A stretch of 64,000 nucleotides of DNA, taken from the NCBI GenBank assembly GCA_027484825.1, contig JAIXSE010000025.1, forward strand, positions 274,514-338,513, written 5' to 3'. Below, piece by piece: positions 20,551-30,497 of the stretch (positions are counted from its first letter, which is position 1; each line of letters begins with the position of its first letter). This stretch comes from Rubrivivax sp. Lineage in GTDB: Bacteria; Pseudomonadota; Gammaproteobacteria; Burkholderiales; Burkholderiaceae_C. The notes beneath the pieces are model-generated. The model did not search any database. It saw nothing but the letters and a program-made list of their open reading frames with translations, and was not told where the DNA came from. The translations under genes were made by a program, and so were the position numbers.

Positions 20551-20640
20551 AGGAGACAGGGAGAGGGATTCCGCTCCATGTCCTCCGTCCGCTTCGCGGC
20601 CTCCCCCTTGACTTCCGCGGAATCCCTCTCCCTGCCTCCT
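20551..20640. repeat. 24-bp inverted repeat with 42-base spacer
   Basis: The left arm (20551-20574) begins AGGAGACAGG and ends ATTCCGC; the right arm (20617-20640) is its reverse complement with 23 of 24 positions matching. Transcribed, it would fold into a long, stable hairpin. It lies between the argG terminator and the 3' end of the PEP-CTERM gene and is too long for a normal terminator. It could be a small mobile or repetitive element or a structured RNA. Confidence 0.8.
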
Positions 20641-20727
20641 TCTGGATCGAGCGGGGCGGCGAGTTCTTGGCGGAGCGGCAGAGAATGCTGTGCGGGCATG
20701 GCCCTCAGGGGCCATACAAGCGCCTTT

Positions 20728-21417
20728 TTAGGTGCGGCGGCGGGCCAGGAAGGCCAGGGCAGCCAGGCCCGCAATCATCATGGCGTAGGTCTGAGGTTCC
20801 GGGACCGGGCTCGTGGTCGGGGTGGTGCGAGGCACCGCGTTTGCAATGGCGCTCGCAAACTCAACGCGCACACCGGTGTAGTTGTAGACCGAGTTGGCGT
20901 AGTCCGTGACCACAAAACTCAGCGTGTTCACGCCGCTGGTGAAGTAGCTGGTGATGCTGCTGAAATTGGTCCAGCCGGTGTAGCCGTTGCCATCAATGGT
21001 CGAGATGGCCTGACCATTGAGCAGCAGCACACCACTGTTGTCCGTCGCCCAGCGACCCGTGATCGAGGCCGTCGAAACGTCGTAACCCGTCAGGTCAAAG
21101 TTCAGGGACCAGCTCACCACACTGTCAGTCGCCGAGCTGTAGTTGGTCTGCTGGTCATTGCCCAGAATCAGCCAGGAAGAAGACTCGGTGTTGGCAATCC
21201 AGTGCGGGAACGGATCGGTCGAACCGGTGCTCACCAAGCCATAACCGGTCTGGCCGGAATAGTCGCCGCCAGACACGCTGTAGGTGTAGTTCTTGTCCGT
21301 CTCGCCAGAGCTCAGACCGCTGCCCGTGTTGACCAGACCCCCAATGGTGTCCGCCATCGCCACACCACCCAACAAGGTGGCCGCCAGCGCGATAGGGGTG
21401 ATTGCAAGCAGCTTCAT
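20728..21417 (-). CDS. PEP-CTERM sorting domain protein
   Basis: 229 residues. A signal peptide (MKLLAITPIALAATLLGGVAMA) is followed by a Ser/Thr/Tyr/Gly-rich beta-sandwich-like body with many WSLNFDL- and TNFSSIT-type strands. The C-terminal tail is VPEPQTYAMMIAGLAALAFLARRRT: the PEP motif, a membrane segment and an arginine cluster. This is the complete exosortase recognition signal, so the protein is probably exported, cleaved and joined to exopolysaccharide. The exosortase itself is not in the window. A sigma-54-like promoter is possible upstream (see the upstream region). Confidence 0.93.
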   Translation of the reverse strand: MKLLAITPIALAATLLGGVAMADTIGGLVNTGSGLSSGETDKNYTYSVSGGDYSGQTGYGLVSTGSTDPFPHWIANTESSSWLILGNDQQTNYSSATDSVVSWSLNFDLTGYDVSTASITGRWATDNSGVLLLNGQAISTIDGNGYTGWTNFSSITSYFTSGVNTLSFVVTDYANSVYNYTGVRVEFASAIANAVPRTTPTTSPVPEPQTYAMMIAGLAALAFLARRRT

Positions 21418-21734
21418 GAAAGTCCCGATAAATCAGTGTGGTGGCAACGCGGGCATCGCCCGCCTCCCTCGGTCCTCATGCAAGCAAGTGCCGGGCCCGT
21501 TGTCGTGGACCTCATTCTTGCAAAAGGTGTGACTTTATGCCCCCCGTGCACACGGGGGTCAGGCCTGTTCTTTGGTAACGATGGGGTAACGGGCGTTGCT
21601 GCACCGCTGAATTTGGGGCGATTGGCGCACCAAACGGGTGGACAGGCACGCGCCACGCCGGTGCCCCGCACCTCCGATGGGCTCGGCCCGCGTCGCCAGG
21701 CGCCGATGACGGGGTCAGGTGTTGAAGAGCGGCT
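21418..21734 (-). promoter_or_regulatory. upstream region of the PEP-CTERM gene
   Basis: No gene is seen in this 317-base gap. On the minus strand, bases 21493 to 21478 read CGGCACTTGCTTGCAT, close to the sigma-54 consensus TGGCAC-N5-TTGCA but with the spacer one base short and the first T replaced. It would place the transcript start about 50 bases before the ATG. Further upstream, CCCCCGTG (21541-21548) and CACGGGGG (21551-21558) form a dyad. PEP-CTERM genes in other betaproteobacteria are often RpoN/PrsR controlled. Confidence 0.4.
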
Positions 21735-22784
21735 TCAGGCGTCGGAGCGGCGGCGGTCCAGCAGCATGGCGTCGCCATAGCTGAAGAAGCGGTAGCGCTG
21801 CTCGATGGCGTGCCGGTAGAGCGCCATGATGGACTCATAACCCGCCAGGGCGGAGACCAGCATCATGAGGGTGCTCTTGGGCAGGTGGAAGTTGGTGATG
21901 AGACGGTCGACCACCTGGAAGTCAAAGCCCGGGGTGATGAAGATGTCGGTCTCGCGGGCGCCCGCACGCAGTTGTCCCCCCAGCGCCGCCGATTCCAGTG
22001 CGCGCAGCGTGGTGGTGCCCACCGCAGTGACACGCCCGCCCGCGGCGCGGCAGCGCTCAATCGCAGCCACGGTCTCTTCGGGCACCTGGAACCATTCGCT
22101 GTGCATCTTGTGGTCGGCCAGGTGGTCGACCCGGACCGGCTGGAAGGTGCCGGCACCGACATGCAAGGTGACATGCGCGGTCTGGATGCCGCGGGCCGCC
22201 AGGCGTTCGAGCAAGGGCTCGTCAAAGTGCAAGGCAGCAGTCGGGGCGGCGACAGCGCCCGGCTCCCGCGCAAAGACGGTCTGGTAGCGCCGGACATCAT
22301 CCACCGAGTCGTCATGCGCGATGTAGGGCGGCAGCGGGACATGGCCGTGCTGGTCCAGCAGCGTGAAGGGGTCGCCGGAGAGGCGCAGGTGGAAGAGGCC
22401 GTTGTCCGGGCCGCAGCGACCCAGCACCTCGGCATCAAAGGCGTCTGCGAAGCGGACCACCGCACCCGGCTTGGGACTCTTGCTGGCCCGCATGTGCGCC
22501 CAGACCTCTTGCGTTCCAGGCAGCACCCGCTCGATCAGCGCCTCCACCGCACCGCCACTGGCCTTGGCCCCGTACAGCCGCGCCTTGATGACCCGCGTGT
22601 TGTTGAAGACCAGCAGGTCCTTGGGGTCGAGCAGCTCGGGCAGCTCACGGAAGATGCGGTCCACCGGCGGCAGGCTGCGGCCGTCCAGCAGGCGCGAAGC
22701 ACTGCGCTCTGCAGCCGGATGCTGGGCAATGAGATCGTCGGGAAGCGCGAAATCGAAGTCGCTGACGGTGAAGAGTCGGGACAT
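21735..22784 (-). CDS. queA: tRNA preQ1-34 S-adenosylmethionine ribosyltransferase-isomerase
   Basis: A 349-residue QueA that transfers the ribosyl part of SAM to preQ1 in tRNA, giving epoxyqueuosine. Recognisable stretches are [15 protein letters not shown] at the N-terminus, [43 protein letters not shown] and the C-terminal [10 protein letters not shown]. The ATG at 22784 gives the family start [12 protein letters not shown]. It is divergent from recG across 118 bases. Partner of tgt (17.1-18.3 kb), although not in one operon here. Confidence 0.97.
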   Translation of the reverse strand: MSRLFTVSDFDFALPDDLIAQHPAAERSASRLLDGRSLPPVDRIFRELPELLDPKDLLVFNNTRVIKARLYGAKASGGAVEALIERVLPGTQEVWAHMRASKSPKPGAVVRFADAFDAEVLGRCGPDNGLFHLRLSGDPFTLLDQHGHVPLPPYIAHDDSVDDVRRYQTVFAREPGAVAAPTAALHFDEPLLERLAARGIQTAHVTLHVGAGTFQPVRVDHLADHKMHSEWFQVPEETVAAIERCRAAGGRVTAVGTTTLRALESAALGGQLRAGARETDIFITPGFDFQVVDRLITNFHLPKSTLMMLVSALAGYESIMALYRHAIEQRYRFFSYGDAMLLDRRRSDA

Positions 22785-22902
22785 AGGTGACGAGGGCCGG
22801 ACAGACCCGTGCCGATCAAATGAGAAGGACCGAATTCTCCCATCCCATGCTTTCCCGACAGGAGCGCCTAGCCGCGCCAGATCACAGGCAGAATTCCGAC
22901 CC

Positions 22903-25101
22903 ATGTCCGAGGTCCCGTCCGTGTCGTCCAAAGCCCCGCGCACGTCCAAGTCGGCCACGAAGCCGGCCAGCCAGCGGGCGGGCCAGGCCGCGTCCGACGC
23001 CGGATCGCCCGCCATCAGCGCCGCACCGGCCGCAGCCCCCGCAGCACCTGCCAAGTCCGCCCCGCAAAAGGCGATGGAACGCATGGGACTGACCCGCGAC
23101 ATCGACCTCGCCCTGCATCTGCCGCTTCGTTATGAGGACGAAACCCAGATCACGCCGCTGGACGCCGCCCACGACGGCGACACCGTCCAGTGCGAAGGCG
23201 AGGTGATCGAGAGCCGCATCGAGATTCGCGGCCGTCGTCAGCTGCTGGTGAAGCTGCGGGACGACCAGGGCGGTCAGGTGCAGCTGCGCTTCCTCCATTT
23301 CTATCCCGCCCATCAGAAGACCCTGGCCGTGGGCGCCCGCGTCCGCGCCCGCGGCGAGATCCGCGTCGGCTTCTTCGGGCGGGAGATGGTGCATCCCAGC
23401 TTCCGCAAAGTGGATGGGCAGACCCCGCTGGCCACGTCGCTGACGCCCGTCTACCCCACGAGCGCGCAGCTGCCGCAGGCCTATCTGCGCAAGGCGGTGG
23501 CGTCCGCGCTCAAGCGGGCGCCGCTGGACGAGGTGCTGCCCCCGTCGATGATTCCCGCCGGGCTGCCGTCGCTGCGCGAGACGCTGCAGTTCCTGCACCA
23601 TCCCCCGCCGTCCGCCGGGCTGTCGACGCTGGAAGACCACACCCATCCCGCCTGGCAACGGCTGAAGTTCGAGGAGCTGCTGGCCCAGCAGCTGAGTCAG
23701 CAGCAGGCCCAGCGCGAGCGTGCGCATCTGCGGGCCCCGGTGCTGCGCGGCAGCAAGGGCGGTCTGCATGAGCGGCTGCTCGGCGCCCTGCCCTTCGCCC
23801 TGACCGGCGCCCAGCAGCGCGTGACCGAGGAGATCGCCGCCGACCTGGCCCTGCCCCAGCCCATGCACCGCCTGCTGCAGGGCGATGTGGGCTCCGGCAA
23901 GACGGTCGTGGCCGCGATCGCCGCCGCCGTAGCCATGGATGCCGGCTGGCAGTGCGCCTTGATGGCGCCGACCGAAATCCTGGCCGAGCAACACTTCCGC
24001 AAGCTGATCGGCTGGCTGGAACCCCTTGGGGTGCAGGTGGCCTGGATCACCGGCAGCGTGAAGGGCAAGGCGCGCCAGAAGATGCTGGACGCCGCCGCGT
24101 CCGGCGAAGCAAAGCTGGTGGTGGGCACCCACGCGGTGATCGAGGACAAGGTCAGCTTCGCCCGGCTGGGCCTGGCCATCATCGATGAGCAGCATCGCTT
24201 CGGCGTGGCCCAGCGCCTGGCCCTGCGCAAGAAGCTGGCGGACAGCCTGAATGACGACACACCCGGCGCCGTGCCGATGGAGCCGCATCTGCTGATGATG
24301 AGCGCCACGCCCATCCCCCGCACGCTGGCCATGACCTATTTCGCCGACCTGGCGGTGTCCACCATCGACGAACTGCCGCCCGGCCGCAGCCCGATCGTCA
24401 CCCGCGTCTTCGCCGACGGCCGTCGCGACGACGTGATCGAGAAGATCGCCGCCGCCGTGCAGGACGGACGCCAGGTCTACTGGGTCTGCCCGCTGATCGA
24501 GGAATCGGAAGCCCTGGACCTGAAGAACGCCACCGAGACCCATGAGGAACTGAGCGCCGCCCTGCCCGGCCGCATGGTGGGTCTGCTGCACGGCCGCATG
24601 CCGCCGGCGGAAAAGGCCGCCGTGATGTCGCTGTTCAGCAGCGGCGAGATGAGCGTGCTGGTCGCCACCACCGTGATCGAAGTGGGCGTGGACGTGCCCA
24701 ACGCGAGCGTGATGGTGATTGAACATGCCGAGCGCTTCGGCCTGTCCCAGTTGCATCAGCTGCGCGGTCGCGTCGGCCGCGGTTCGGTGGCCAGCGTGTG
24801 CGTGCTGCTCTACACCGGCCCGCTGTCGGACACCGGCAAGTCGCGCCTGCGGGCCATGGCCGAGACCACCGACGGCTTCGAGATCGCCCGCCGCGACCTG
24901 GATATCCGCGGCCCCGGTGAATTCATGGGCGCGCGCCAGAGCGGCGCGCAATTGCTGCGCTTCGCCGACCTGGAAGAGGACGCGCCGCTGCTCAGCACTG
25001 CCCGCTCACTTGCCCCGCGCCTGCTGGACCAGCATCCCCAGGCCGCGCTGCGACAGGTCGAGCGCTGGCTGGGGCACAAGACGGAATATCTCAAGGCCTG
25101 A
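22903..25101 (+). CDS. recG: ATP-dependent DNA helicase RecG
   Basis: A 732-residue branch-migration helicase. A low-complexity Ala/Pro/Ser/Lys-rich extension of about 50 residues precedes the wedge (OB-fold) domain (about 80-200). The helicase core follows: Walker [12 protein letters not shown] (about residue 327), DEQH box (about 428), [12 protein letters not shown] motif III, and [16 protein letters not shown] and QLRGRVGRG in the second RecA-like domain. It processes stalled replication forks. The ATG at 22903 is used because a longer open frame continues through non-conserved sequence into the queA gene region. The 3' end converges on panC. Confidence 0.96.
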   Translation: MSEVPSVSSKAPRTSKSATKPASQRAGQAASDAGSPAISAAPAAAPAAPAKSAPQKAMERMGLTRDIDLALHLPLRYEDETQITPLDAAHDGDTVQCEGEVIESRIEIRGRRQLLVKLRDDQGGQVQLRFLHFYPAHQKTLAVGARVRARGEIRVGFFGREMVHPSFRKVDGQTPLATSLTPVYPTSAQLPQAYLRKAVASALKRAPLDEVLPPSMIPAGLPSLRETLQFLHHPPPSAGLSTLEDHTHPAWQRLKFEELLAQQLSQQQAQRERAHLRAPVLRGSKGGLHERLLGALPFALTGAQQRVTEEIAADLALPQPMHRLLQGDVGSGKTVVAAIAAAVAMDAGWQCALMAPTEILAEQHFRKLIGWLEPLGVQVAWITGSVKGKARQKMLDAAASGEAKLVVGTHAVIEDKVSFARLGLAIIDEQHRFGVAQRLALRKKLADSLNDDTPGAVPMEPHLLMMSATPIPRTLAMTYFADLAVSTIDELPPGRSPIVTRVFADGRRDDVIEKIAAAVQDGRQVYWVCPLIEESEALDLKNATETHEELSAALPGRMVGLLHGRMPPAEKAAVMSLFSSGEMSVLVATTVIEVGVDVPNASVMVIEHAERFGLSQLHQLRGRVGRGSVASVCVLLYTGPLSDTGKSRLRAMAETTDGFEIARRDLDIRGPGEFMGARQSGAQLLRFADLEEDAPLLSTARSLAPRLLDQHPQAALRQVERWLGHKTEYLKA

Positions 25102-25149
25102 GGCCGGCCAGGTCCCTGCCGCCAGAACCCCGTGGCAGAGCAGTCGCGC

Positions 25150-25983
25150 TCAGCCTTCCAGGTTGTCGATCAGCCGCGTCTGGCCCAGCTTGGCGGCGCC
25201 CAGCGCCACGATCGGCTGTCCGTCCTGCGGCGCGCCCAGGTCATGCTGACGGCGCAGGGTCATGTAGTCCGGCTGCCAGCCCGCGTCGCGCAGGGCCTGC
25301 ATCGCGTCGGCCTCCAGGCGGGCCACATCACGCGCGCCATCGCGCCAGGCGGTGAGCAGACCGCGCAGCGTCTGCGACAGCAGCAGGGCGCGCTGCTTCT
25401 CGTCGTCGCTGAGGTAGCCGTTGCGGCTGGACAAGGCCAGGCCCGTGTCGCTGCGGCGGGTCTCGCCGGCCAGGATCCGGATCGGCAGCGCCATCTGGTC
25501 GACCATGCGGCGCAGCACCATCAGTTGCTGATAGTCCTTCTTGCCGAACACGGCCACATCCGGCTGCACGATGTTGAAGAGCTTGTGCACCACCGTGCAC
25601 ACGCCCACGAAGAAGCCAGGACGGAAGTGCCCCTCCAGGATGTCCGCCAGCTCGGTCGGCGGATGCACCTTGTAGCCCTGCGGCTCCGGGTACATCGTCT
25701 TCTCGTCCGGGGCGAACACAAGGTCGCAGCCCACACCGGCCAGCAGCTCGGCATCCCGCTGCAGGGTGCGGGGATAGCGGTCGAAGTCCTCATGCGGTGC
25801 GAATTGCAGCCGGTTGACAAAGACCGAGGCCACGATGCGGCCGGTCGGCCCCACCGCTTCGCGGGCCTGCGTCACCAGCGCCAGATGGCCTTCATGCAGA
25901 TTGCCCATGGTGGGCACGAAGGCCACGGGGGCGTCGCCTTGCAGCGCGGCCCGCAGGCCGGGAATGTCGTGATGGATCTGCAT
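25150..25983 (-). CDS. panC: pantothenate synthetase
   Basis: A 277-residue pantoate-beta-alanine ligase: the last step of pantothenate synthesis, joining pantoate and beta-alanine with ATP to [17 protein letters not shown] (about 24-37) contains the HIGH-like nucleotide motif, FGKKDYQQL and [12 protein letters not shown] are further conserved segments. The start at 25983 gives [11 protein letters not shown]. It follows panB at only 4 bases, so panB-panC is one operon. Read convergently with recG. Confidence 0.96.
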   Translation of the reverse strand: MQIHHDIPGLRAALQGDAPVAFVPTMGNLHEGHLALVTQAREAVGPTGRIVASVFVNRLQFAPHEDFDRYPRTLQRDAELLAGVGCDLVFAPDEKTMYPEPQGYKVHPPTELADILEGHFRPGFFVGVCTVVHKLFNIVQPDVAVFGKKDYQQLMVLRRMVDQMALPIRILAGETRRSDTGLALSSRNGYLSDDEKQRALLLSQTLRGLLTAWRDGARDVARLEADAMQALRDAGWQPDYMTLRRQHDLGAPQDGQPIVALGAAKLGQTRLIDNLEG

Positions 25984-25987
25984 GGGG

Positions 25988-26794
25988 TCAGAAAGTGTGT
26001 TCGGGGGCGGGGAAGGCGCCGGACTTGACGTCGGCCACATAGCGTCCCACCGCCTCCTGGATGGAGGCCGAGCCCTGCATGAAATTGCGGACAAAGCGCG
26101 GGCGCCGACCCGGCGTGACATCCAGCATGTCATGCAGCACCAGCACCTGGCCCGAGCACTCCGCCCCGGCCCCGATGCCAATGACCGGAATGCCCAGGCT
26201 GCGGGTCAGTTCCCCGGCCAGGGCCGCCGGCACCATCTCCAGCACCAGCATCTGCGCCCCCGCCTGCACCAGTTCGCGGGCATGCGCCTTGAGCTGGGCC
26301 GCGCCCTGCTCGTCACGGCCCTGCACCTTGAAGCCGCTCAGCGCGGTGACCGTCTGCGGCGTTAGCCCCAGGTGGGCGCACACCGGAATGCCGCGCTCGG
26401 TGAGGAAACGCACCGTCTCGGTCGTCCAGCCGCCGCCCTCCAGCTTCACCATGTGCGCGCCGGCCTGGGCCAGCTGCATGGCGCTGTGCCAGGCGTCCTG
26501 CGGGGAGGTGTGATAGGTGCCGAACGGCAGGTCGGCCACGATCCAGGCATGCCGACGCGCCCGCGCCACACACCGGGTGTGATAAACCATCTCTTCCAGC
26601 CGCACCGGCACGGTGGTGTCCTGCCCCTGCAGCACATTGCCCAGCGAATCGCCGATGAGCAGCGCATCCACGCCGGCCGTGTCCAGCAGGTGCGCGAAGG
26701 CCGCGTCATAGCAGGTGAGCATGGCGATCTTGTCGCCCGCGGCATGCATATCCAGCAGGCGCTGGAGGGTGATGGGTTTTTTGTCAGTCGTCAT
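25988..26794 (-). CDS. panB: 3-methyl-2-oxobutanoate hydroxymethyltransferase
   Basis: 268 residues. The enzyme adds a hydroxymethyl group from methylene-tetrahydrofolate to alpha-ketoisovalerate, giving ketopantoate. Conserved features: [27 protein letters not shown] (metal-binding Asp), DLPFGTY, KLEGG and [17 protein letters not shown]. The ATG at 26794 starts [13 protein letters not shown]; the GTG-led longer form runs into the oxyR promoter. It is divergent from oxyR across 85 bases and forms an operon with panC. The panBC pair lies between recG and oxyR, which are adjacent in some relatives. Confidence 0.96.
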   Translation of the reverse strand: MTTDKKPITLQRLLDMHAAGDKIAMLTCYDAAFAHLLDTAGVDALLIGDSLGNVLQGQDTTVPVRLEEMVYHTRCVARARRHAWIVADLPFGTYHTSPQDAWHSAMQLAQAGAHMVKLEGGGWTTETVRFLTERGIPVCAHLGLTPQTVTALSGFKVQGRDEQGAAQLKAHARELVQAGAQMLVLEMVPAALAGELTRSLGIPVIGIGAGAECSGQVLVLHDMLDVTPGRRPRFVRNFMQGSASIQEAVGRYVADVKSGAFPAPEHTF

Positions 26795-26879
26795 GCGTCT
26801 CCCCAGGTGTTGTCCCATGGGTGGGGCGGCAGTGTACCGGGCCCGCCCAGAATGCCCGCTTTCTGAGGACAATGGCGAC

Positions 26880-27800
26880 ATGACCCTCACCGAACTGCGC
26901 TACATCGTTGCCGTTGCCCGTGAACGCCATTTCGGCCGCGCCGCCGAGGCGTGCTTCGTCTCCCAGCCCACCTTGTCCGTGGCGATCAAGAAGCTGGAAG
27001 AGGAGCTGGACGTCAAGATCTTCGAACGCGGCGCCAATGAAGTGACCATGACCCCGCTGGGCGAGGACATCGTCCGTCAGGCCCAGTCGGTGATTGAACA
27101 GGCCAGCGCCATCAAGGACATCGCCAAGCGCGGCAAGGACCCGCTGGACGGCCCGCTGCGCCTGGGCATCATCTACACCATCGGCCCCTATCTGCTGCCG
27201 GAGCTGGTGAAGCACTGCATCGAGCTGTATCCGCGCATGCCGCTGATGCTGCAGGAGAACTTCACCACCAAGCTTTTGGACATGCTGCGCACCGGGGAAC
27301 TGGACTGCGCCATCATGGCCGAGCCCTTCCCCGACGCCGGCCTGGCCGTGGCCCCGCTGTATGACGAGCCCTTTGTGGTGGCCGTGCCCGCCAGCCATCC
27401 GCTGGCCAAGCGGGAACGCATCTCCGCTGAAGAGCTCAAGGCAGAGACCATGTTGCTGCTGGGCAACGGCCACTGCTTCCGCGACCATGTGCTGGAGGTC
27501 TGCCCGGAATTCGCCCGCTTCTCGACCGACGCCGAAGGCATCCGCAAGAGCTTCGAAGGCAGTTCGCTGGAGACCATCAAGCACATGGTGGCCTCCGGCA
27601 TGGGCGTGACCGTCGTGCCAGCCCTGAGCGTGCCGGACCAGGTGCCGGACCACCTGCGCTACATCCCGTTTGAAGCGCCGGCCCCCACCCGCCGCGTCGT
27701 GCTGGCCTGGCGCCGCACCTTCACCCGCTATGAAGCGGTGGCGGCGCTGCGCAATGCGGTCTACGCCGGCAAGCTGGACCGGGTGACGCTCCTGTCCTGA
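26880..27800 (+). CDS. oxyR: hydrogen-peroxide sensor OxyR
   Basis: A 306-residue LysR-type activator of peroxide defence. An N-terminal helix-turn-helix ([23 protein letters not shown]) is followed by the regulatory domain. The redox pair is intact in [14 protein letters not shown]: with the ATG at 26880 the cysteines are residues 199 and 208, the same numbers as in E. coli OxyR, which supports this start. Oxidation to a disulfide should switch on the downstream catalase and dps genes. Divergent from panB. Confidence 0.96.
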   Translation: MTLTELRYIVAVARERHFGRAAEACFVSQPTLSVAIKKLEEELDVKIFERGANEVTMTPLGEDIVRQAQSVIEQASAIKDIAKRGKDPLDGPLRLGIIYTIGPYLLPELVKHCIELYPRMPLMLQENFTTKLLDMLRTGELDCAIMAEPFPDAGLAVAPLYDEPFVVAVPASHPLAKRERISAEELKAETMLLLGNGHCFRDHVLEVCPEFARFSTDAEGIRKSFEGSSLETIKHMVASGMGVTVVPALSVPDQVPDHLRYIPFEAPAPTRRVVLAWRRTFTRYEAVAALRNAVYAGKLDRVTLLS

Positions 27801-28020
27801 CCCGCCAGGGAGACCGCCGGGCCCTCCATCCGGCACCCCGGCGCTCTTCCGTTTGGGGAATCGATTTTTTCTATCACCGCTCTTAAGCTATTTGCGTTGA
27901 TCTATCGGCTGGCGGTTTTTACAGTCTCTCCTCACGTCGCCCCGCGACACCGATTTCGAGGTCCGCCAGCACCCCGCCCCGGGCTTGGCTCGGACCTCAA
28001 CGCTTCCGAGGAGTAGCTCC
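27801..28020 (+). promoter_or_regulatory. catalase promoter region with candidate OxyR site
   Basis: The spacer between oxyR and katA is AT-richer than its surroundings. It contains ATCG-N7-CTAT (27860-27874), one mismatch from the ATAG-N7-CTAT half of an OxyR site, and further CTAT elements at 27888-27891 and 27902-27905. The second half-site does not fit the consensus spacing well. An AGGAG ribosome-binding site lies just before the katA ATG. Confidence 0.45.
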
Positions 28021-29514
28021 ATGAGTGGCAAACCTACCGCTTCCGCCCATCCCGCCCAGTGCCCGGTGATGACCACCACCGCCGGTGCCCCGATCGCCGA
28101 CAACCAGAACTCGCTGACCGCCGGCCCTCGCGGCCCGGTGCTGATGCAGGACTATCAGCTGATCGAAAAGCTGGCCCACCAGAACCGCGAACGCATCCCT
28201 GAACGCGTGGTGCATGCCAAGGGCTGGGGCGCCTTCGGCACCCTGACCGTGACCCAGGACATCAGCCGCTTCACCCGCGCCAAGCTCTTCGGCGAAGTCG
28301 GCAGGAGCACACCGATGCTGGCCCGTTTCTCCACCGTGGCCGGGGAGCTGGGCGCCGCTGACGCCGAGCGCGATGTGCGCGGCTTCGCCCTGAAGTTCTA
28401 TACCGAAGAGGGCAACTGGGACCTGGTGGGCAACAACACGCCGGTGTTCTTCATCCGGGACCCGCTGAAGTTCCCGGACTTCATCCGCACCCAGAAGCGC
28501 CATCCGGTCAGCCATCTGCGCTCGGCCACCGCCGCCTGGGACTTCTGGAGCCTGTCCCCGGAAAGCCTGCATCAGGTCACCATCCTGATGAGCGACCGCG
28601 GCATTCCGGTCAGCCCGCGCTTCATGAACGGCTACGGCTCCCACACCTACAGCTTCTGGAACCGCGATGGCGAGCGCTTCTGGGTGAAGTTCCACTTCAA
28701 GACCCAGCAAGGCCACGGCACCATGAGCAATGCGGATGCGGCCAAGGTGATCGGCGAGACCCGCGAGAGCTACCAGGAAGACCTGTTCGGCTCGATTCAG
28801 GCCGGGGACTATCCGCGCTGGACGATGTTCGTGCAGGTCATGCCCGAGCTGGACGCCGACAAGACGCCCTACAACCCCTTCGACCTGACCAAGGTGTGGC
28901 CGCACCAGGACTATCCGCTGATCGAGGTGGGCGTGCTGGAGCTCAACCGCAACGCAGACAACTACTTCGAAGAGATCGAGCAAGCCGCGTTCTCGCCGAG
29001 CAACATCGTGCCCGGCATCGGCTTCAGCCCGGACCGCGTGCTGCAGGCCCGCATCTTCAGCTATGCCGACGCCCACCGCTACCGCCTGGGCACCCACTAC
29101 GAGGCCCTGCCGGTGAACGCGCCCAAGTGCCCGGTGCATCACTATCACAAGGACGGGTCGATGAAGTTCTTCCGCACCCCGACCGGCAATGCGGACGCCT
29201 ACTACGAGCCCAACAGCTTCGGCGGCGCGACGCAGGACCCGTCGGTGGCCGAGCCGCCGCTGCGCCTGCAGGGCGATGCCGACCGCTACAACCATCGCGA
29301 CGGCAACGACGACTACAGCCAGCCCGGCGCCCTGTTCCGCATCCTCGGGGCGGAGCAGCAGCAGCGCCTGGGACGCAATATTGCCGCGTCGATGCGGGGC
29401 GTGCCGGCGTTCATCATTGATCGTCAGCTGGCCCATTTCGACAAGGCGGATCCCGACTATGGCCGCGTGGTGCGCACTGCACTGAGCGAGCTGGACATCG
29501 AGTTCACCGCCTGA
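28021..29514 (+). CDS. katA: monofunctional haem catalase, clade 3 type
   Basis: A 497-residue catalase that splits hydrogen peroxide. The distal His lies in [12 protein letters not shown] (about residue 64), the conserved Asn in [10 protein letters not shown], and the proximal haem-ligating Tyr in [15 protein letters not shown] (about 345). The length is that of small-subunit, NADPH-binding catalases. The N-terminus has no signal peptide, so it should be cytoplasmic. The ATG follows a GAGGAG site. OxyR is encoded directly upstream and Dps downstream, forming a peroxide-defence locus. Confidence 0.97.
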   Translation: MSGKPTASAHPAQCPVMTTTAGAPIADNQNSLTAGPRGPVLMQDYQLIEKLAHQNRERIPERVVHAKGWGAFGTLTVTQDISRFTRAKLFGEVGRSTPMLARFSTVAGELGAADAERDVRGFALKFYTEEGNWDLVGNNTPVFFIRDPLKFPDFIRTQKRHPVSHLRSATAAWDFWSLSPESLHQVTILMSDRGIPVSPRFMNGYGSHTYSFWNRDGERFWVKFHFKTQQGHGTMSNADAAKVIGETRESYQEDLFGSIQAGDYPRWTMFVQVMPELDADKTPYNPFDLTKVWPHQDYPLIEVGVLELNRNADNYFEEIEQAAFSPSNIVPGIGFSPDRVLQARIFSYADAHRYRLGTHYEALPVNAPKCPVHHYHKDGSMKFFRTPTGNADAYYEPNSFGGATQDPSVAEPPLRLQGDADRYNHRDGNDDYSQPGALFRILGAEQQQRLGRNIAASMRGVPAFIIDRQLAHFDKADPDYGRVVRTALSELDIEFTA

Positions 29515-29518
29515 CGGT

Positions 29519-29580
29519 CGGCGGACCGGTCCCGGAACCTGGCAGGTGCTGCGGCGCCTGCCGGCCACCCCGGTCCGCCG
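29519..29580 (+). other. two-tier hairpin downstream of katA
   Basis: An 11-bp perfect outer stem, CGGCGGACCGG (29519-29529) with CCGGTCCGCCG (29570-29580), encloses an inner GGCAGG (29541-29546)/CCTGCC (29557-29562) stem. No T-run follows, so it is unlikely to be a full terminator. It starts five bases after the katA stop and may stabilise the katA mRNA or dampen read-through to the small peptide gene. Confidence 0.6.
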
Positions 29581-29634
29581 GTGCAGCCATCAAGCATCCC
29601 ATCGGCGCGTCGCGCCTTCCACCAGGAGCCCAAC

Positions 29635-29742
29635 ATGAACATCAAACCCGGACGCCAATTCCTCGGACTGGTCATCGTGGCCGCAGGCGCAGCGCTCAAC
29701 GCCCAGATGCTGGTGGACTGGATGCGCCACGGCACGGTCTGA
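29635..29742 (+). CDS. 35-residue single-span membrane peptide
   Basis: A short open frame with a good AGGAG ribosome-binding site (29624-29628) six bases before its ATG. The product MNIKPGRQFLGLVIVAAGAA continues with LNAQMLVDWMRHGTV: a basic N-terminus, one hydrophobic membrane-spanning segment and a short polar tail. I know no family. Its place between katA and dps, behind a hairpin, suggests a peroxide-stress peptide, but this is inference from position only. Confidence 0.55.
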   Translation: MNIKPGRQFLGLVIVAAGAALNAQMLVDWMRHGTV

Positions 29743-29969
29743 CTGGCATCGTCTGACCGGCAGTGCTTTGCTGCACGGGTTGGGCACTGGTTGGGCACGA
29801 TCTGGCACTCACCAGCACTGCAGCGCCCCGGTCGCGACGCGCCCATGCCTGCATCGGCGCTTGCGCCAGCGCCGTGCCGGCGACATCCGGATCAGGTAGG
29901 CTCTTCCACCAGCCGGGTGGCCGTGCAGCGATCACCCGTTCTTCACCGACATTCCAGAGGAGTCCGCAG

Positions 29970-30497
29970 ATGGCCAAGAAGTCCCCCGCCGCCCCCGCCA
30001 ACGCCAACACCAAGGGTCAGCCCTCCATCAACATCGGCATCAGCGACAAGGATCGCGCCGCCATCGCCCAAGGCCTGTCCAAGCTGCTGGCGGACACCTA
30101 CACGCTGTACCTGACCACCCACAATTTCCACTGGAACGTGACCGGCCCGATGTTCAATTCGCTGCATGCGATGTTCATGGCCCAGTACACCGAACTGTGG
30201 AATGCGGTGGACCCCATCGCCGAGCGCATCCGCTCGCTGGGCCATGCCGCGCCGGGCTCCTACGCCCAGTTCGCCGCGCTGAGCTCCCTGCCGGACGCCC
30301 CGGCCACACCGCCCAAGGCGCTGGAGATGGTGCGCATTCTGGTGGAAGGTCATGAGGGTGCGGCACGCACCGCCCGCTCGCTGTTCCCCCTGGTGGACAA
30401 GGCCAGCGACGAACCCAGCGCCGACCTGCTGACCCAGCGCCTGACCGTGCACGAGCAGACCGCGTGGATGCTGCGCAGCCTGCTGGAAGACCGCTGA
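29970..30497 (+). CDS. dps: Dps-family DNA-protecting ferritin-like protein
   Basis: 175 residues. After a Lys/Ala/Pro-rich 25-residue tail suited to DNA binding, the ferritin-like domain carries [20 protein letters not shown] and an aspartate/glutamate-containing [17 protein letters not shown], which together make the inter-subunit ferroxidase site. It should form a 12-mer that stores iron, consumes peroxide and shields DNA. ATG at 29970 follows an AGAGGAG site. It lies downstream of oxyR and katA and is probably OxyR-controlled. A 227-base spacer precedes it, with no other gene seen. Confidence 0.95.
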   Translation: MAKKSPAAPANANTKGQPSINIGISDKDRAAIAQGLSKLLADTYTLYLTTHNFHWNVTGPMFNSLHAMFMAQYTELWNAVDPIAERIRSLGHAAPGSYAQFAALSSLPDAPATPPKALEMVRILVEGHEGAARTARSLFPLVDKASDEPSADLLTQRLTVHEQTAWMLRSLLEDR

